This document shows positions 1-7,561 of a DNA stretch of 35,323 nt, one piece after another (the first letter of the stretch is position 1; every line of letters begins with the position of its first letter). The translations under genes were made by a program, and so were the position numbers. This DNA comes from Bacteroidales bacterium. GTDB lineage: Bacteria; Bacteroidota; Bacteroidia; Bacteroidales; Muribaculaceae. The stretch is from positions 1 to 35,323 of the forward strand of contig JAAVGE010000015.1 of the NCBI GenBank assembly GCA_014800385.1, in the 5' to 3' direction. The notes beneath the pieces were generated by a model, which was not told the DNA's origin, ran no database searches, and saw nothing but the letters and a program-made list of their open reading frames with translations.

Positions 1-50
1 TCCGTGCATACGAGCGCAGCAAGTTACCCGTGTGTATGATTACGAAAAAG

Positions 51-80
51 ATCCGTGAAAATCCGTAAAAATTCGTGGAA
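51..80. repeat. 10-bp tandem repeat, three units
   Basis: Three imperfect head-to-tail units of ATCCGTGAAA. A further partial copy (ATCCGTGTG) follows near 103, and a reversed one (ATCCACGAA) lies near 130. The rest of 1-460 has no credible gene: the short open frames there lack family features and one overlaps the panB promoter. Function unknown; probably a low-complexity intergenic repeat. Confidence 0.6.
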
Positions 81-192
81 ACAAAGCGAAGCGAGTTAAA
101 AAATCCGTGTGTTTAGGAATCTCAATCAAATCCACGAACCACCACCCTGATAATCAACCTATTTCAAACCATCAACCTGTCTCACCAACCCC

Positions 193-219
193 GTAGGGCT
201 GCTCCACGGAGCAGCCGCC
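193..219 (+). repeat. REP-like palindromic element, copy A
   Basis: A 9-bp perfect stem (GGCTGCTCC / GGAGCAGCC) around a 2-base centre, preceded by GTAG. The same element recurs at 1729-1755 (inverted) and 1781-1808. It is intergenic, has no T tract and does not look like a terminator. Confidence 0.6.
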
Positions 220-465
220 CACCATCAACCACAACGCCCCTCACCAACCCCTGGGCGTCCGGCGGACGTCGATTTTGAGTCCCGGGTACGCCGGAGCGTA
301 GTCGAGGCGTGCCCAGATAGAAAGTGCCGGCAAGGGCGTGCCGAACAGGTACGCCGAGTGAAGAAACCCCTGCCATTACAGATGATGCATCATATTTCTT
401 TTTTAGACAGGAGTCCCCAAGACGCTTTTGTACTCACCCTCATTCAACCTTTATTTCAAAAATAA

Positions 466-497
466 TTTGTCTGAATAAATTTTGTTGGGTAACTTTG
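466..497 (+). promoter_or_regulatory. Bacteroidetes-type promoter for panB
   Basis: TTTG at 466-469, a 20-base spacer, then TAACTTTG at 490-497. This matches the Bacteroidetes primary-sigma pattern exactly. Predicted start of transcription is near 502, giving a leader of about 42 bases before the panB ATG at 544. Confidence 0.7.
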
Positions 498-543
498 CAC
501 CGTTTTTCAGGGCTGTGATTGCCCCTAACTTATTTATCAGATT

Positions 544-1365
544 ATGTCAACAAACACAGTAGACAATAAAAAGAAAGTGACTACGGCACGCTGTGCCGAA
601 ATGAAACAACGCGGCGAAAAATTATCCATGCTCACCGCTTACGACTTCACAATTGCCTCTCTGATGGATCAGGCCGGCATTGACCTTATCCTGGTCGGAG
701 ACTCGGCCTCAAACGTGATGCTCGGCAATGAAACCACCATTCCTATCACTCTTGATGAGATGATCACCTTCGCCAAAGGTGTGGCTAAAGGAGCAAAACG
801 TGCATTGGTGGTGTGTGACCTCCCGTTCGGTACATATCAGGGCGACCCAATGATGGCTCTGCGTTCAGCAGTGCGCGTACTGAAGGAATCCGGTGCCGAA
901 GCCGTCAAGATTGAAGGTGGCGAAGAAATCGCTGACTCTGTCAGCACTCTGGTTAAAGCAGGCATCCCCGTGATGGGTCACCTCGGGCTGACCCCTCAGT
1001 CAATCAACGTTTTCGGAACTTACGGCGTACGCGCAAAGGAGGAAGCCGAAGCACAGAAACTGATCGATGACGCTTTGATGCTTCAGAAACTCGGATGTTT
1101 CGCCGTCGTACTGGAGAAGATTCCCGCCGACCTCGCCCGCCGCGTTTCCGAAAAACTCACCATACCCACCATCGGCATCGGTGCAGGCAACGGATGTGAC
1201 GGTCAGGTACTCGTTTGGCAGGATATGCTCGGATTAAACCAGGGTTTCTCACCCAAATTCCTCCGCCGTTATGCCGACCTCGCTTCGGTTATCAACAACG
1301 CCGTTGAAGCGTATGTAAACGATGTTAAATCGGGCGATTTCCCCAACCAGAACGAACAGTATTAA
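544..1365 (+). CDS. panB: 3-methyl-2-oxobutanoate hydroxymethyltransferase (ketopantoate synthesis)
   Basis: Cytosolic enzyme that transfers a hydroxymethyl group from 5,10-methylenetetrahydrofolate to 2-oxoisovalerate, the first committed step of pantothenate and CoA synthesis. The 273 residues form a complete TIM-barrel PanB. Seen: VGDSASNVMLG with likely metal ligand D53, CDLPFGTYQ with D92, VKIEGGEE with E124, GHLGLTPQS near 145-153, and VLEKIP with E191, the expected catalytic acid. The ligand roles come from the family. The gene has its own promoter about 45 bases upstream and ends 2 bases before a small lipoprotein gene, so the two are probably cotranscribed. No other pan gene is in the window. 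Confidence 0.97.
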   Translation: MSTNTVDNKKKVTTARCAEMKQRGEKLSMLTAYDFTIASLMDQAGIDLILVGDSASNVMLGNETTIPITLDEMITFAKGVAKGAKRALVVCDLPFGTYQGDPMMALRSAVRVLKESGAEAVKIEGGEEIADSVSTLVKAGIPVMGHLGLTPQSINVFGTYGVRAKEEAEAQKLIDDALMLQKLGCFAVVLEKIPADLARRVSEKLTIPTIGIGAGNGCDGQVLVWQDMLGLNQGFSPKFLRRYADLASVINNAVEAYVNDVKSGDFPNQNEQY

Positions 1366-1367
1366 AA

Positions 1368-1622
1368 ATGAAGAAATTTATTGTAATTGCGTCCTTACTC
1401 CTCTCTCTGTCATTCACTTCATGCAAACAGCAGACAGTTGAGTCGGTTCTCGACAGAGTTCAATCATGCGAAACAATCGAAGAACTGACCGAACTGAGCA
1501 TGGATGAAGATCTCAACACCTTCGTTGAATCCCTTCCTCAGGAGGAGCAGGAGAAAATCTACAACGCAGTGTCCGAAAAAGCATTCAGCATTGTCGTTAA
1601 TCAGGGCTTGGACGAGGAATAA
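1368..1622 (+). CDS. small predicted lipoprotein, function unknown
   Basis: 84 residues. The N-terminus is a type II signal peptide: basic MKK, a hydrophobic run, then the lipobox SFTSC with the acylated Cys at residue 19. The mature part is about 65 residues, rich in Glu and probably helical (repeated EEL/EEQ runs), with no recognised domain. It starts 2 bases after panB and is followed by a good terminator, so it seems to be the last gene of a panB operon. Probably a membrane-anchored periplasmic protein. I do not recognise a family. Confidence 0.7.
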   Translation: MKKFIVIASLLLSLSFTSCKQQTVESVLDRVQSCETIEELTELSMDEDLNTFVESLPQEEQEKIYNAVSEKAFSIVVNQGLDEE

Positions 1623-1651
1623 ATCCACCATGCCGTACATAAATAGAAATA

Positions 1652-1675
1652 GGTGCCCCGCGTTGGGCACCTTTT
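1652..1675 (+). terminator. intrinsic terminator of the panB operon
   Basis: A 7-bp stem GGTGCCC/GGGCACC with a 6-base loop, followed directly by TTTT. It lies 30 bases after the lipoprotein stop codon. Confidence 0.75.
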
Positions 1676-1728
1676 CTGTTTATGAGGGTGTGTCAAAATA
1701 GTCGCATCCTCGCCGTATACAGGATTAT

Positions 1729-1755
1729 GCGGCTGCTCCATGGAGCAGCCCTACA
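1729..1755 (-). repeat. REP-like palindromic element, copy B
   Basis: Contains the perfect 20-bp palindrome GGCTGCTCCATGGAGCAGCC at 1731-1750 with flank CTACA. Read on the minus strand it matches copies A and C, so B and C form an inverted pair about 25 bases apart, like the REP pairs of other bacteria. Confidence 0.65.
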
Positions 1756-1780
1756 GGGCTAATACGCTGATTGTCAAGAG

Positions 1781-1808
1781 TGTAGGGATGCTCCATGGAG
1801 CATCCGCC
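1781..1808 (+). repeat. REP-like palindromic element, copy C
   Basis: Palindrome GGATGCTCCATGGAGCATCC at 1786-1805, flanked by TGTAG and GCC. Relative to copy B, both arms carry a matched change (GGC to GGA with GCC to TCC), so pairing is kept. A compensatory change supports selection on structure or spread of stem variants. Confidence 0.65.
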
Positions 1809-1884
1809 GAATATACATCACTGTCCATGATCGTACCACACATAAAAAAATACAGGCTGCATCAATTTCTGTTTATAGCCACTA

Positions 1885-2868
1885 TCACCCCACGGTGAGA
1901 GTAGTATAGTAACGCAGACTGCCGTCGACAGCGTAGTACGGACGGAAATCCAGCGTGAGATAACGGTTATCGTAGCCCCACCATGTCGCACTCCATCCGT
2001 TGTTCTGACGCGAGGTGCTGACAGGTGCCCCGTAGGTGTTGCTCAACACCCCGAACACACGGTTGTAGCAGGTGCTGTCATAATAAGGGGTGGAATAACT
2101 GAAGTTACTCGTCACTAACACCCCGTTGGCATAGTTCAGAACCACATCGGGCCACACAGTGTTGTAGGCATTGACATTGCGCAGAAACAGTTGATTGTTG
2201 TCGTAGCCATCCACATTGTAGTTGTTGGCATAGAGATAGTTCAGCGATGCATTGAAGGCAGTTCCTACGGCAAATCCCAAAATTGCCTGCAAGGGGGTCA
2301 GGCGATAGTGAGGACGGAAACTTGGGGGAGGAGCAGGACGATGGCTCCAGAACATGTTCGGGCGATGGGGGCGATGCGGCGGACGTGGAGGAGCAGGACG
2401 CACGCCATGATGCCCCGGATTGGGACTATGGTGGTTATTGCCCACCACAGGACGTCCCGGTGCAGGATGAGGTTTGGGATTAGTCACAGGTTTCCCGAAG
2501 TTGGGACGTTGGGGGTTATTGTTTCCCTGGTTGGGGCGTTGATGATTATTACCTCCTTGATTGGGACGCTGGTGGTTATTGTTTCCCTGGTTGGGGCGCT
2601 GATGGTTGTTGTTCCCTCCTTGGTTAGGACGCTGGTGGTTATTGTTTCCCTGGTTGGGGCGCTGATGATTATTATTACCATTATTAGGGCGCGAACCACC
2701 GTTATTATGGTTATTACCTCCATGCTTATTGCCATTCTCAGTGCGCTGATTAGCACCGGGACGACGACCCTGTGCCGACATTTCAAACTGAGGAACCACC
2801 ATAGTTCCACACACCAGGCAAACAGCCAGAATTCTGAATAATCTTTTCATTTTCATACTCTTAACCAA
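1885..2868 (-). CDS. exported Asn/Gln/His-rich repeat protein, function unknown
   Basis: 327 residues. A signal peptide spans about residues 1-32 (basic start, hydrophobic ILAVCLVCGTMVV, likely cleavage near SAQ). Residues 61-124 are six copies of a 10-11-residue unit, consensus PNQGNNNHQR. Residues 125-187 are rich in Pro, His and Arg. The C-terminal 140 residues are a likely folded domain rich in Tyr and Asn (LTPLQAILGFAVGTAF onward) that I do not recognise. Internal Met5 or Met7 could be the true start without changing the signal peptide. Expected location is the periplasm or envelope. His-rich repeats suggest metal or polyanion binding, which is inference only. No clear promoter was seen. 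Confidence 0.75.
   Translation of the reverse strand: MVKSMKMKRLFRILAVCLVCGTMVVPQFEMSAQGRRPGANQRTENGNKHGGNNHNNGGSRPNNGNNNHQRPNQGNNNHQRPNQGGNNNHQRPNQGNNNHQRPNQGGNNHQRPNQGNNNPQRPNFGKPVTNPKPHPAPGRPVVGNNHHSPNPGHHGVRPAPPRPPHRPHRPNMFWSHRPAPPPSFRPHYRLTPLQAILGFAVGTAFNASLNYLYANNYNVDGYDNNQLFLRNVNAYNTVWPDVVLNYANGVLVTSNFSYSTPYYDSTCYNRVFGVLSNTYGAPVSTSRQNNGWSATWWGYDNRYLTLDFRPYYAVDGSLRYYTTLTVG
2497..2688 (-). repeat. in-frame minisatellite, about 30-33 bp units
   Basis: Six units encoding the PNQGNNNHQR repeats. Units are nearly identical at the DNA level, mostly differing by one extra Gly or Asn codon, so copy number is likely to vary by slippage or recombination without breaking the frame. Long open frames on the opposite strand here are by-products of the repeat. 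Confidence 0.8.
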
Positions 2869-3178
2869 TTTATCGGACTTCTGACAAGAAGCAATCCGCC
2901 GTTTGTACTATAAATACGTTTGTATTATACAATATATGACAACCGAAACTCCCCGTAGTTTAATACAAATCAAAAATTCCGAACATTTTACCAATTTCAC
3001 GGTAATTTTTCACCAATATTACAATCAGGCAACACACCCGTTTTGATTATGTTAATTTAGTAATACTTATTTACAACAGATGAAAAGGCAATAACAATGC
3101 TGTTACCGACTTCTTTTTCCCGGATATTTGTTGCATATTTGCATTACAAAATTTCTAATCTCTTCAACAACAACCGCA
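2869..3178. other. AT-rich divergent intergenic region
   Basis: 310 bases between the minus-strand repeat protein and the plus-strand receiver gene. No coding frame, RNA gene or terminator was found. A near-consensus -7 box, CATATTTG at 3134-3141, could serve the receiver gene but has no matching TTTG 20 bases upstream. Confidence 0.4.
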
Positions 3179-3619
3179 ATGAGCAATCTATTCACATACG
3201 ATGAAGACCCGAACTTCAATGGTGAGAAAATCCTCATCATTGACGAGGATTTCTTGCTTGCGGATCTCATCCATTTCCATTTCTCCAAAAAAGGCTTCGG
3301 CATTGACGTGTGCAAGTCACTGGATATCACCCATGACCTTGACATGACCGAATACTCAATGATTATCATTGACCTGAACTATGACTTTGAAAAGAGTCTG
3401 GTGCTTATTTCCGATGTCAGGAACGATTCCCTGACCGAAGAAACCCCCATTGTTATCTGTTCAAAAATGAATAACAACAAGGCTATCGTCGCAGCCCTCA
3501 ATGCCGGAGCAGATGACTACATCACCCGACCCTTCGCGATAAATGAACTCTTGATCCGTCTGCACAAACTCCTAGGCATTAAACTTATGCCTGACACATC
3601 AGCCTCGCAGGCTTCATGA
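3179..3619 (+). CDS. stand-alone response-regulator receiver protein
   Basis: 146 residues from the ATG at 3179. An in-frame ATG at 3128 adds 17 residues that do not fit the fold. A single CheY-like receiver spans about residues 16-135: acidic pair region IDED (22-24), phosphoacceptor D65 in MIIIDL, switch Ser at 95 in VICSK, and DDYITRPF at 112-119. The usual invariant Lys before Pro-Phe is Arg117 here. No DNA-binding or enzymatic output domain follows, and no histidine kinase is nearby. Family knowledge: such proteins act by phosphorelay or protein-protein contact. The Arg substitution could change phosphorylation or signalling. Confidence 0.85.
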   Translation: MSNLFTYDEDPNFNGEKILIIDEDFLLADLIHFHFSKKGFGIDVCKSLDITHDLDMTEYSMIIIDLNYDFEKSLVLISDVRNDSLTEETPIVICSKMNNNKAIVAALNAGADDYITRPFAINELLIRLHKLLGIKLMPDTSASQAS

Positions 3620-3638
3620 CAAAGCAATTAATTTGATT

Positions 3639-3683
3639 AAAACATTTGACCCCGAGGATGCTTTCCCCGGGGTCAAATGTTTT
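3639..3683. terminator. bidirectional terminator, copy 1 of a repeated hairpin
   Basis: A 16-bp perfect stem (AAAACATTTGACCCCG / CGGGGTCAAATGTTTT) with a 13-base loop, placed between the converging receiver and LRR genes. The 27-base core at 3648-3674, loop included, is repeated identically at 6042-6068. Confidence 0.8.
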
Positions 3684-3752
3684 CATAAGTATATGTTGAA
3701 AATTTATTGATTTTAGCACAATCACAATAAACTGTGATTTTATGTTGATATG

Positions 3753-3803
3753 AAAAAAGTTGTAGTTAGTATAAACTTTCATTTAAGTTACACTAACTAC
3801 AAC
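3753..3803 (-). terminator. long-stem terminator of the LRR protein gene
   Basis: Perfect 12-bp arms (3759-3770 and 3792-3803, GTTGTAGTTAGT) extended inward by AAACTT/AAGTT pairing. On the minus strand six T residues follow (3758-3753). It lies 50 bases beyond the LRR gene stop. A short MITE-like relic is an alternative, but the T run favours a terminator. Confidence 0.65.
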
Positions 3804-3852
3804 ATTACTAATGCGTAGAAAATTTTGAGATATTCTTTCTGAAAGAATTATG

Positions 3853-5580
3853 TTATATAATGACTTTAGTCACTTTGTTACCGTTCTTTATGATGTACAT
3901 TCCTGAAGGCAGATTATTCAAATCCTTAGAAGAGCAATTCTGTAGTAATAAAATGCCATGAATACTGTATACAGAAATTGAACCTTCGTCTTCGGCAGTG
4001 ATTTGCTCAATTCCTGAATTCTCTTCTCCATCAATATCGAATTCTGTACCGGATACATTTTCGGCAGTCACTCCACGCAGACTGATTCCATCATATTTGT
4101 AAGTAAAATAAATAAATGGATTGGGGGCACCAGTATGGTGTAATGCATCGGCACAATTTGAACTAAACTGTTCTGCACTCCAAATGAATGCTGCCGAGCC
4201 TCTCTGTTCTATATTCGGATAGTGCATTATTCCGGCAGCAGGAATAAAGATAGACTTTCCATTGGGTCCTGTAACCTTATAACCATTCACATCATGTATA
4301 GTAGTAAATGACCAAGTACATTTTTCTTTGAGTTCTCTGAGTTCCTCAGTTGACGGCATTCTGTAACCGTGACCCCAGTCGCGTGTAATTATGTCATATT
4401 CAGTTCCCGCAATATTCGCCTGAGTTGGATAATTTTCGTCGCGTATTGATGCTGAGGAAGGAGCGCCCCATCCATATAATTTACCATAGTCCCAAGGGGT
4501 AGTTGCACCCCAGTTAAAGGAACTCCAGTTTATACTCAAGCCAAGGTCAACAGAACCGGGTATCGAAACTTCCTCGGTTACAATAGGTTTAATATCGAAG
4601 AATCCTTTCCAAACGTCAGAATTTTTATAGTCATCTACGCTTTCTGCCGGAACGTGAAGAGTTGCCTTATAGTTTTCATTGGTAAATACTCCGTATTGCC
4701 CGGTTTGAATAGGTGGAACAGGATTTAAGGAATATATTTCTGTAAAATTACAGTAACTAAAAGGAGTATCTCCTAAACTTTGTAATGAACTGGGAAGAGT
4801 AAGTGTTCCAGAAAGTCCTGAACAACCATAAAACATACCATTTTCGATGCTCGTTACATTATTCGAGAATGTAACGTTTTTTAGTGTTTTGATGTAACTA
4901 AAAGTGTTTCCAATTTGATGGTCTCCACTTGTAAAAGTTTGTCTTCCGATATAAAGAGATTCTAACGGACATTGGAAGAATGCAGAACTACCAACTTCGA
5001 ACGGCTCTGTGCAATCCTCAATGTAAACTTCCTTTAAATTGGTACAATTTCTAAAAACTTGATTTTCCATCAGGATGACATTCGTAGTAATGTTGATTTT
5101 TTGTAGACCAGTACATTCTCCGAATGCAGCAATTCTAACAGTAAGAGGTGAAGTTCCAAAATCAATGTCTGTAATATTATTACAGTTACAAAAAGCAGAG
5201 CCACCAATTTCTGTGACCGAGTCTCCAATTTTCAGTGTTCCCGATAACCCAAGACAATTATAAAAAGCCATTTGTTTAATCTCAGTGAGAGAATTTGGAA
5301 ACTCAACAGATGTTAAGCCGGAGCACCTCGAAAAGCCTGATCCTGCAATTGCTGTCACAGTAAACTCTTCTTCGTTATCGAAAACTTTAGATGGTATAAT
5401 TAGTTCGCCACTTATTTCAGAACCATAGTAACGACCAATTTCACAGGTTTTTGCCTCTTCGTCAAGGGTGGTACAACTAAAAGTATTCCCCTCGTAGGTG
5501 TAAGTGAAATCGCGGGCTGAAAGTTGCAAGACTGAAAGCGTCGTTGCAACAAATAACATAAAAGATGATGTTTTTTTCAT
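3853..5580 (-). CDS. BspA-like LRR surface protein with FISUMP-like domain and T9SS tail
   Basis: 575 residues. Signal peptide 1-22 (cleavage near LSA). Residues about 55-330 are BspA-type leucine-rich repeats with the recurring pattern AF-x-C-x-x-L-x-x-(I/V)-x-(F/I). Residues about 343-500 resemble the FISUMP/DUF1566 module of Bacteroidetes secreted proteins: VDLGLSINWSSFNWG, YGWGAP, GYRMPSTEELREL, IFIPAAG, FIWSAE. Residues about 532-575 look like a type A type IX sorting tail (SVYSIHGILLL, LPSGMYIIK, KVTKVII). Likely secreted across the outer membrane and surface-attached, perhaps an adhesin. The gene is more AT-rich than the core genes around it, suggesting acquired or fast-evolving status. 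Confidence 0.85.
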   Translation of the reverse strand: MKKTSSFMLFVATTLSVLQLSARDFTYTYEGNTFSCTTLDEEAKTCEIGRYYGSEISGELIIPSKVFDNEEEFTVTAIAGSGFSRCSGLTSVEFPNSLTEIKQMAFYNCLGLSGTLKIGDSVTEIGGSAFCNCNNITDIDFGTSPLTVRIAAFGECTGLQKINITTNVILMENQVFRNCTNLKEVYIEDCTEPFEVGSSAFFQCPLESLYIGRQTFTSGDHQIGNTFSYIKTLKNVTFSNNVTSIENGMFYGCSGLSGTLTLPSSLQSLGDTPFSYCNFTEIYSLNPVPPIQTGQYGVFTNENYKATLHVPAESVDDYKNSDVWKGFFDIKPIVTEEVSIPGSVDLGLSINWSSFNWGATTPWDYGKLYGWGAPSSASIRDENYPTQANIAGTEYDIITRDWGHGYRMPSTEELRELKEKCTWSFTTIHDVNGYKVTGPNGKSIFIPAAGIMHYPNIEQRGSAAFIWSAEQFSSNCADALHHTGAPNPFIYFTYKYDGISLRGVTAENVSGTEFDIDGEENSGIEQITAEDEGSISVYSIHGILLLQNCSSKDLNNLPSGMYIIKNGNKVTKVII

Positions 5581-5606
5581 ATATTGTTCAATCTAAAAAA
5601 GTTGGA

Positions 5607-5641
5607 CAAAGGTAGATAAAAAATCACAAATTACCCCCCCC
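5607..5641 (-). promoter_or_regulatory. promoter region of the LRR gene with a C8 tract
   Basis: On the minus strand TACCTTTG (5614-5607) is a perfect -7 box, predicting a leader of about 22 bases. Where the -33 box should lie there is a homopolymer of eight G (C8 at 5634-5641 on the plus strand) and no TTTG. Tract-length changes could alter promoter strength. Confidence 0.45.
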
Positions 5642-6040
5642 ATCGTTAAATGTTGTTAATTTATTTTTAAATATGAAAATTCACGTTAAGTAGATAAAGT
5701 GGAGGTTGTTGGAATAGTATTAGAATGAATGGGACAATTTCGCAAACCTCTACTAACGAGGTAAGCCGAAGACAGGCCTGCCGTTACCATTACTTGTTTC
5801 TTAATCTGTTAGAACTCTTGGGAATTTTGGGTTTACGGACTCGTCGAGGATTCTCACTTACGACATCTTTTGTTGACTTCAATCATTTGGTTAGATGTGT
5901 CTGATAGAAGTCTTATTTTATGTATGAACACTTTTTCCTACCAACATTCAGATTATGGTTTTTCATGTCATGAATTTTAAATGGCTTAAATCCAAACATA
6001 CTCTAAGCCTATAATTTTCAACATCAACGCATGAAAAAAG
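5642..6040. other. gene-poor segment, possible relic or structured element
   Basis: The 515-base space between the LRR gene and metK holds no recognised gene. An ATG frame at 5725-5904 (+) would give 59 residues with a Leu-rich centre (LELLGILGL) but resembles nothing I know. Short pairings are visible: ACCTC/GAGGT (5746-5750 with 5758-5762) and, just downstream, TAACG/CGTTA arms. It may be a dispersed repeat, an RNA or an insertion relic. Confidence 0.35.
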
Positions 6041-6077
6041 TGACCCCGAGGATGCTTTCCCCGGGGTCAAATATTTT
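6034..6077 (-). terminator. metK terminator, copy 2 of the repeated hairpin
   Basis: The stem GACCCCGGGG.../...CGGGGTC lies 19 bases beyond the metK stop. On the minus strand it is followed by ACTTTTTT. The 27-base core at 6042-6068 equals copy 1 at 3648-3674, in the opposite orientation relative to the gene it ends. Confidence 0.8.
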
Positions 6078-6095
6078 CTATTATTCAGAGAGTGT

Positions 6096-7379
6096 TCAGA
6101 GTCCGAATTCGGCACGGACGGTATCGACATAGTCAAGTTTCTCCCATGTGAACAGTTCCACTTCTATCTCTTTCTCCCCTTCGTAGGGTGAACTGAACCG
6201 TTTTACCACCTTACGGGGAGTGCGACCGAGATGACCGTAGGTGGCTGTCTCGCGATAGATGGGGTTACGCAGTTTCAGACGGCGTTCTATGGCCGCAGGA
6301 CGCATATCGAAGATATGTGACACGGCTTCGGAAATCTCTGCATCAGTCATATTCACTTTGGCGGTGCCCAGAGTGTTCACATACAGGCTCACAGGCTGTG
6401 CCACACCGATGGCGTAGGCCACCTGGACAAGCGCACGGCTTGCCACGCCCGCTGCAACGAGATTCTTGGCTATGTGACGGGCCGCGTAGGCTGCAGAGCG
6501 GTCAACCTTACTGGGGTCTTTACCTGAGAATGCACCACCACCGTGTGCCCCGTGTCCGCCGTAGGTGTCAACGATAATCTTTCGTCCGGTCAGACCGGTG
6601 TCGCCATGAGGTCCACCGATAACGAATTTGCCGGTGGGGTTTACGTGGAGCACGAACTCATCATCCCACACTTTGCGCAGGTTTTCAGGAAGGGCTGCCT
6701 TCACGCGGGGTATCAGGATTTCTTTCACATCCTTGCGGATCTGTGAGAGCATACGTTCGTCTGCCTCCAACTGGCTTTCACCCTCCGCAGGCTTGATAAA
6801 TTCGTCGTGCTGGGTTGAGATAACGACGGTATGCACACGGACAGGGTTGTTATTGCCGTCATATTCCACGGTCACCTGACTCTTGGAGTCGGGGCGCAGA
6901 TAAGTCATCTCCTTACCCTCGCGGCGTATGGCCGAGAGTTCCTTCAGCAAAGCATGGCTCAGGGCCACTGATAAAGGCATGTAGACGGGTGTTTCATCTG
7001 TGGCATAGCCGAACATCATACCCTGGTCTCCGGCACCCTGCAGGTCGGCCTCCTCACGTTCAACACCACGGTTGATGTCGGCACTCTGCTCATGCAATGC
7101 CGACAGAATACCGCAGGAATTGCCGTCGAACATAAGTTCGCTGCGGTTATAACCGATCTCGGTGATAACCTTGCGCGTAACATCAGTCAGATCAACGTAG
7201 GTGTTTGACTTCACCTCGCCTGCAACCACAACCTGACCTGTTGTAACCAGTGTTTCACAGGCCACCTTTGACTGAGGGTCATAAGCGAGAAACTCATCCA
7301 GGATAGCATCGGATATCTGGTCGGCCACCTTGTCGGGATGACCTTCGGAAACCGATTCCGAAGTAAATAAATAATTCAT
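6096..7379 (-). CDS. metK: S-adenosylmethionine synthetase
   Basis: Cytosolic enzyme making SAM from methionine and ATP. 427 residues from the ATG at 7379, which gives the family start [18 protein letters not shown] longer frame adds eight residues from within the leader hairpin and is unlikely. Seen: [16 protein letters not shown] near the N-terminus, [12 protein letters not shown] (ATP-binding region), [21 protein letters not shown], and the flexible-loop and phosphate-binding stretch [16 protein letters not shown]. It is a complete enzyme. It is transcribed alone, between a repeated-type terminator and a 178-base leader with a SAM-II-like aptamer candidate, so feedback control by its own product is likely. 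Confidence 0.98.
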   Translation of the reverse strand: MNYLFTSESVSEGHPDKVADQISDAILDEFLAYDPQSKVACETLVTTGQVVVAGEVKSNTYVDLTDVTRKVITEIGYNRSELMFDGNSCGILSALHEQSADINRGVEREEADLQGAGDQGMMFGYATDETPVYMPLSVALSHALLKELSAIRREGKEMTYLRPDSKSQVTVEYDGNNNPVRVHTVVISTQHDEFIKPAEGESQLEADERMLSQIRKDVKEILIPRVKAALPENLRKVWDDEFVLHVNPTGKFVIGGPHGDTGLTGRKIIVDTYGGHGAHGGGAFSGKDPSKVDRSAAYAARHIAKNLVAAGVASRALVQVAYAIGVAQPVSLYVNTLGTAKVNMTDAEISEAVSHIFDMRPAAIERRLKLRNPIYRETATYGHLGRTPRKVVKRFSSPYEGEKEIEVELFTWEKLDYVDTVRAEFGL

Positions 7380-7383
7380 ATAC

Positions 7384-7449
7384 GTTAGTTTTTTTGTTAT
7401 CAAAAAAAAGCACAGACATCAATGACTGCGCAATAACACAAAAACTAAC
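7384..7449 (-). promoter_or_regulatory. attenuator / start-sequestering hairpin in the metK leader
   Basis: On the minus strand GCGCAGTC-ATTGAT-GTCTGTGC (7431-7410; 7 of 8 pairs with one wobble) is followed by eight T (7409-7402), a standard intrinsic terminator. It is enclosed by a second inverted repeat, 7433-7449 with 7384-7400, pairing at 16 of 17 positions and ending 4 bases before the metK ATG. This fits an expression platform that can act on transcription, translation or both. Confidence 0.7.
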
Positions 7450-7494
7450 TATAAACCATTGCCCTGAAGGCTACGGAACAACCCAATAGGTTGC

Positions 7495-7552
7495 CCGGCG
7501 TTTTAGCATTTTTTTTGCGGGGTGGTTGCAAGCAGTCAAATCTGTCCACCAA
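7495..7552 (-). promoter_or_regulatory. candidate SAM-II-type riboswitch aptamer of metK
   Basis: Read on the minus strand: GGTGG (7550-7546), GATTT, TTGCAA, CCACC (7525-7521), an A-rich stretch, GCTAAA (7507-7502). These are, in order, the P1 arm, conserved GAUUU, conserved UUGCAA, closing P1 arm, A-rich loop and conserved GCUAAA of the SAM-II pseudoknot. P1 pairs perfectly. I could not assign the P2 pairing with confidence, so a variant (for example SAM-V-like) is possible. It starts about 5 bases after the predicted transcription start and precedes metK, the expected context. Confidence 0.65.
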
Positions 7553-7561
7553 ATTTCACTG

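Noticed and set aside
324-518. 64-codon ORF upstream of panB
   Set aside because: It runs through the panB promoter, has no recognisable feature and reads as low-complexity intergenic DNA.
2191-2841. Long plus-strand frame opposite the repeat protein
   Set aside because: It arises from the repeat composition. The minus-strand frame has a signal peptide, a regular peptide repeat and a plausible folded domain.
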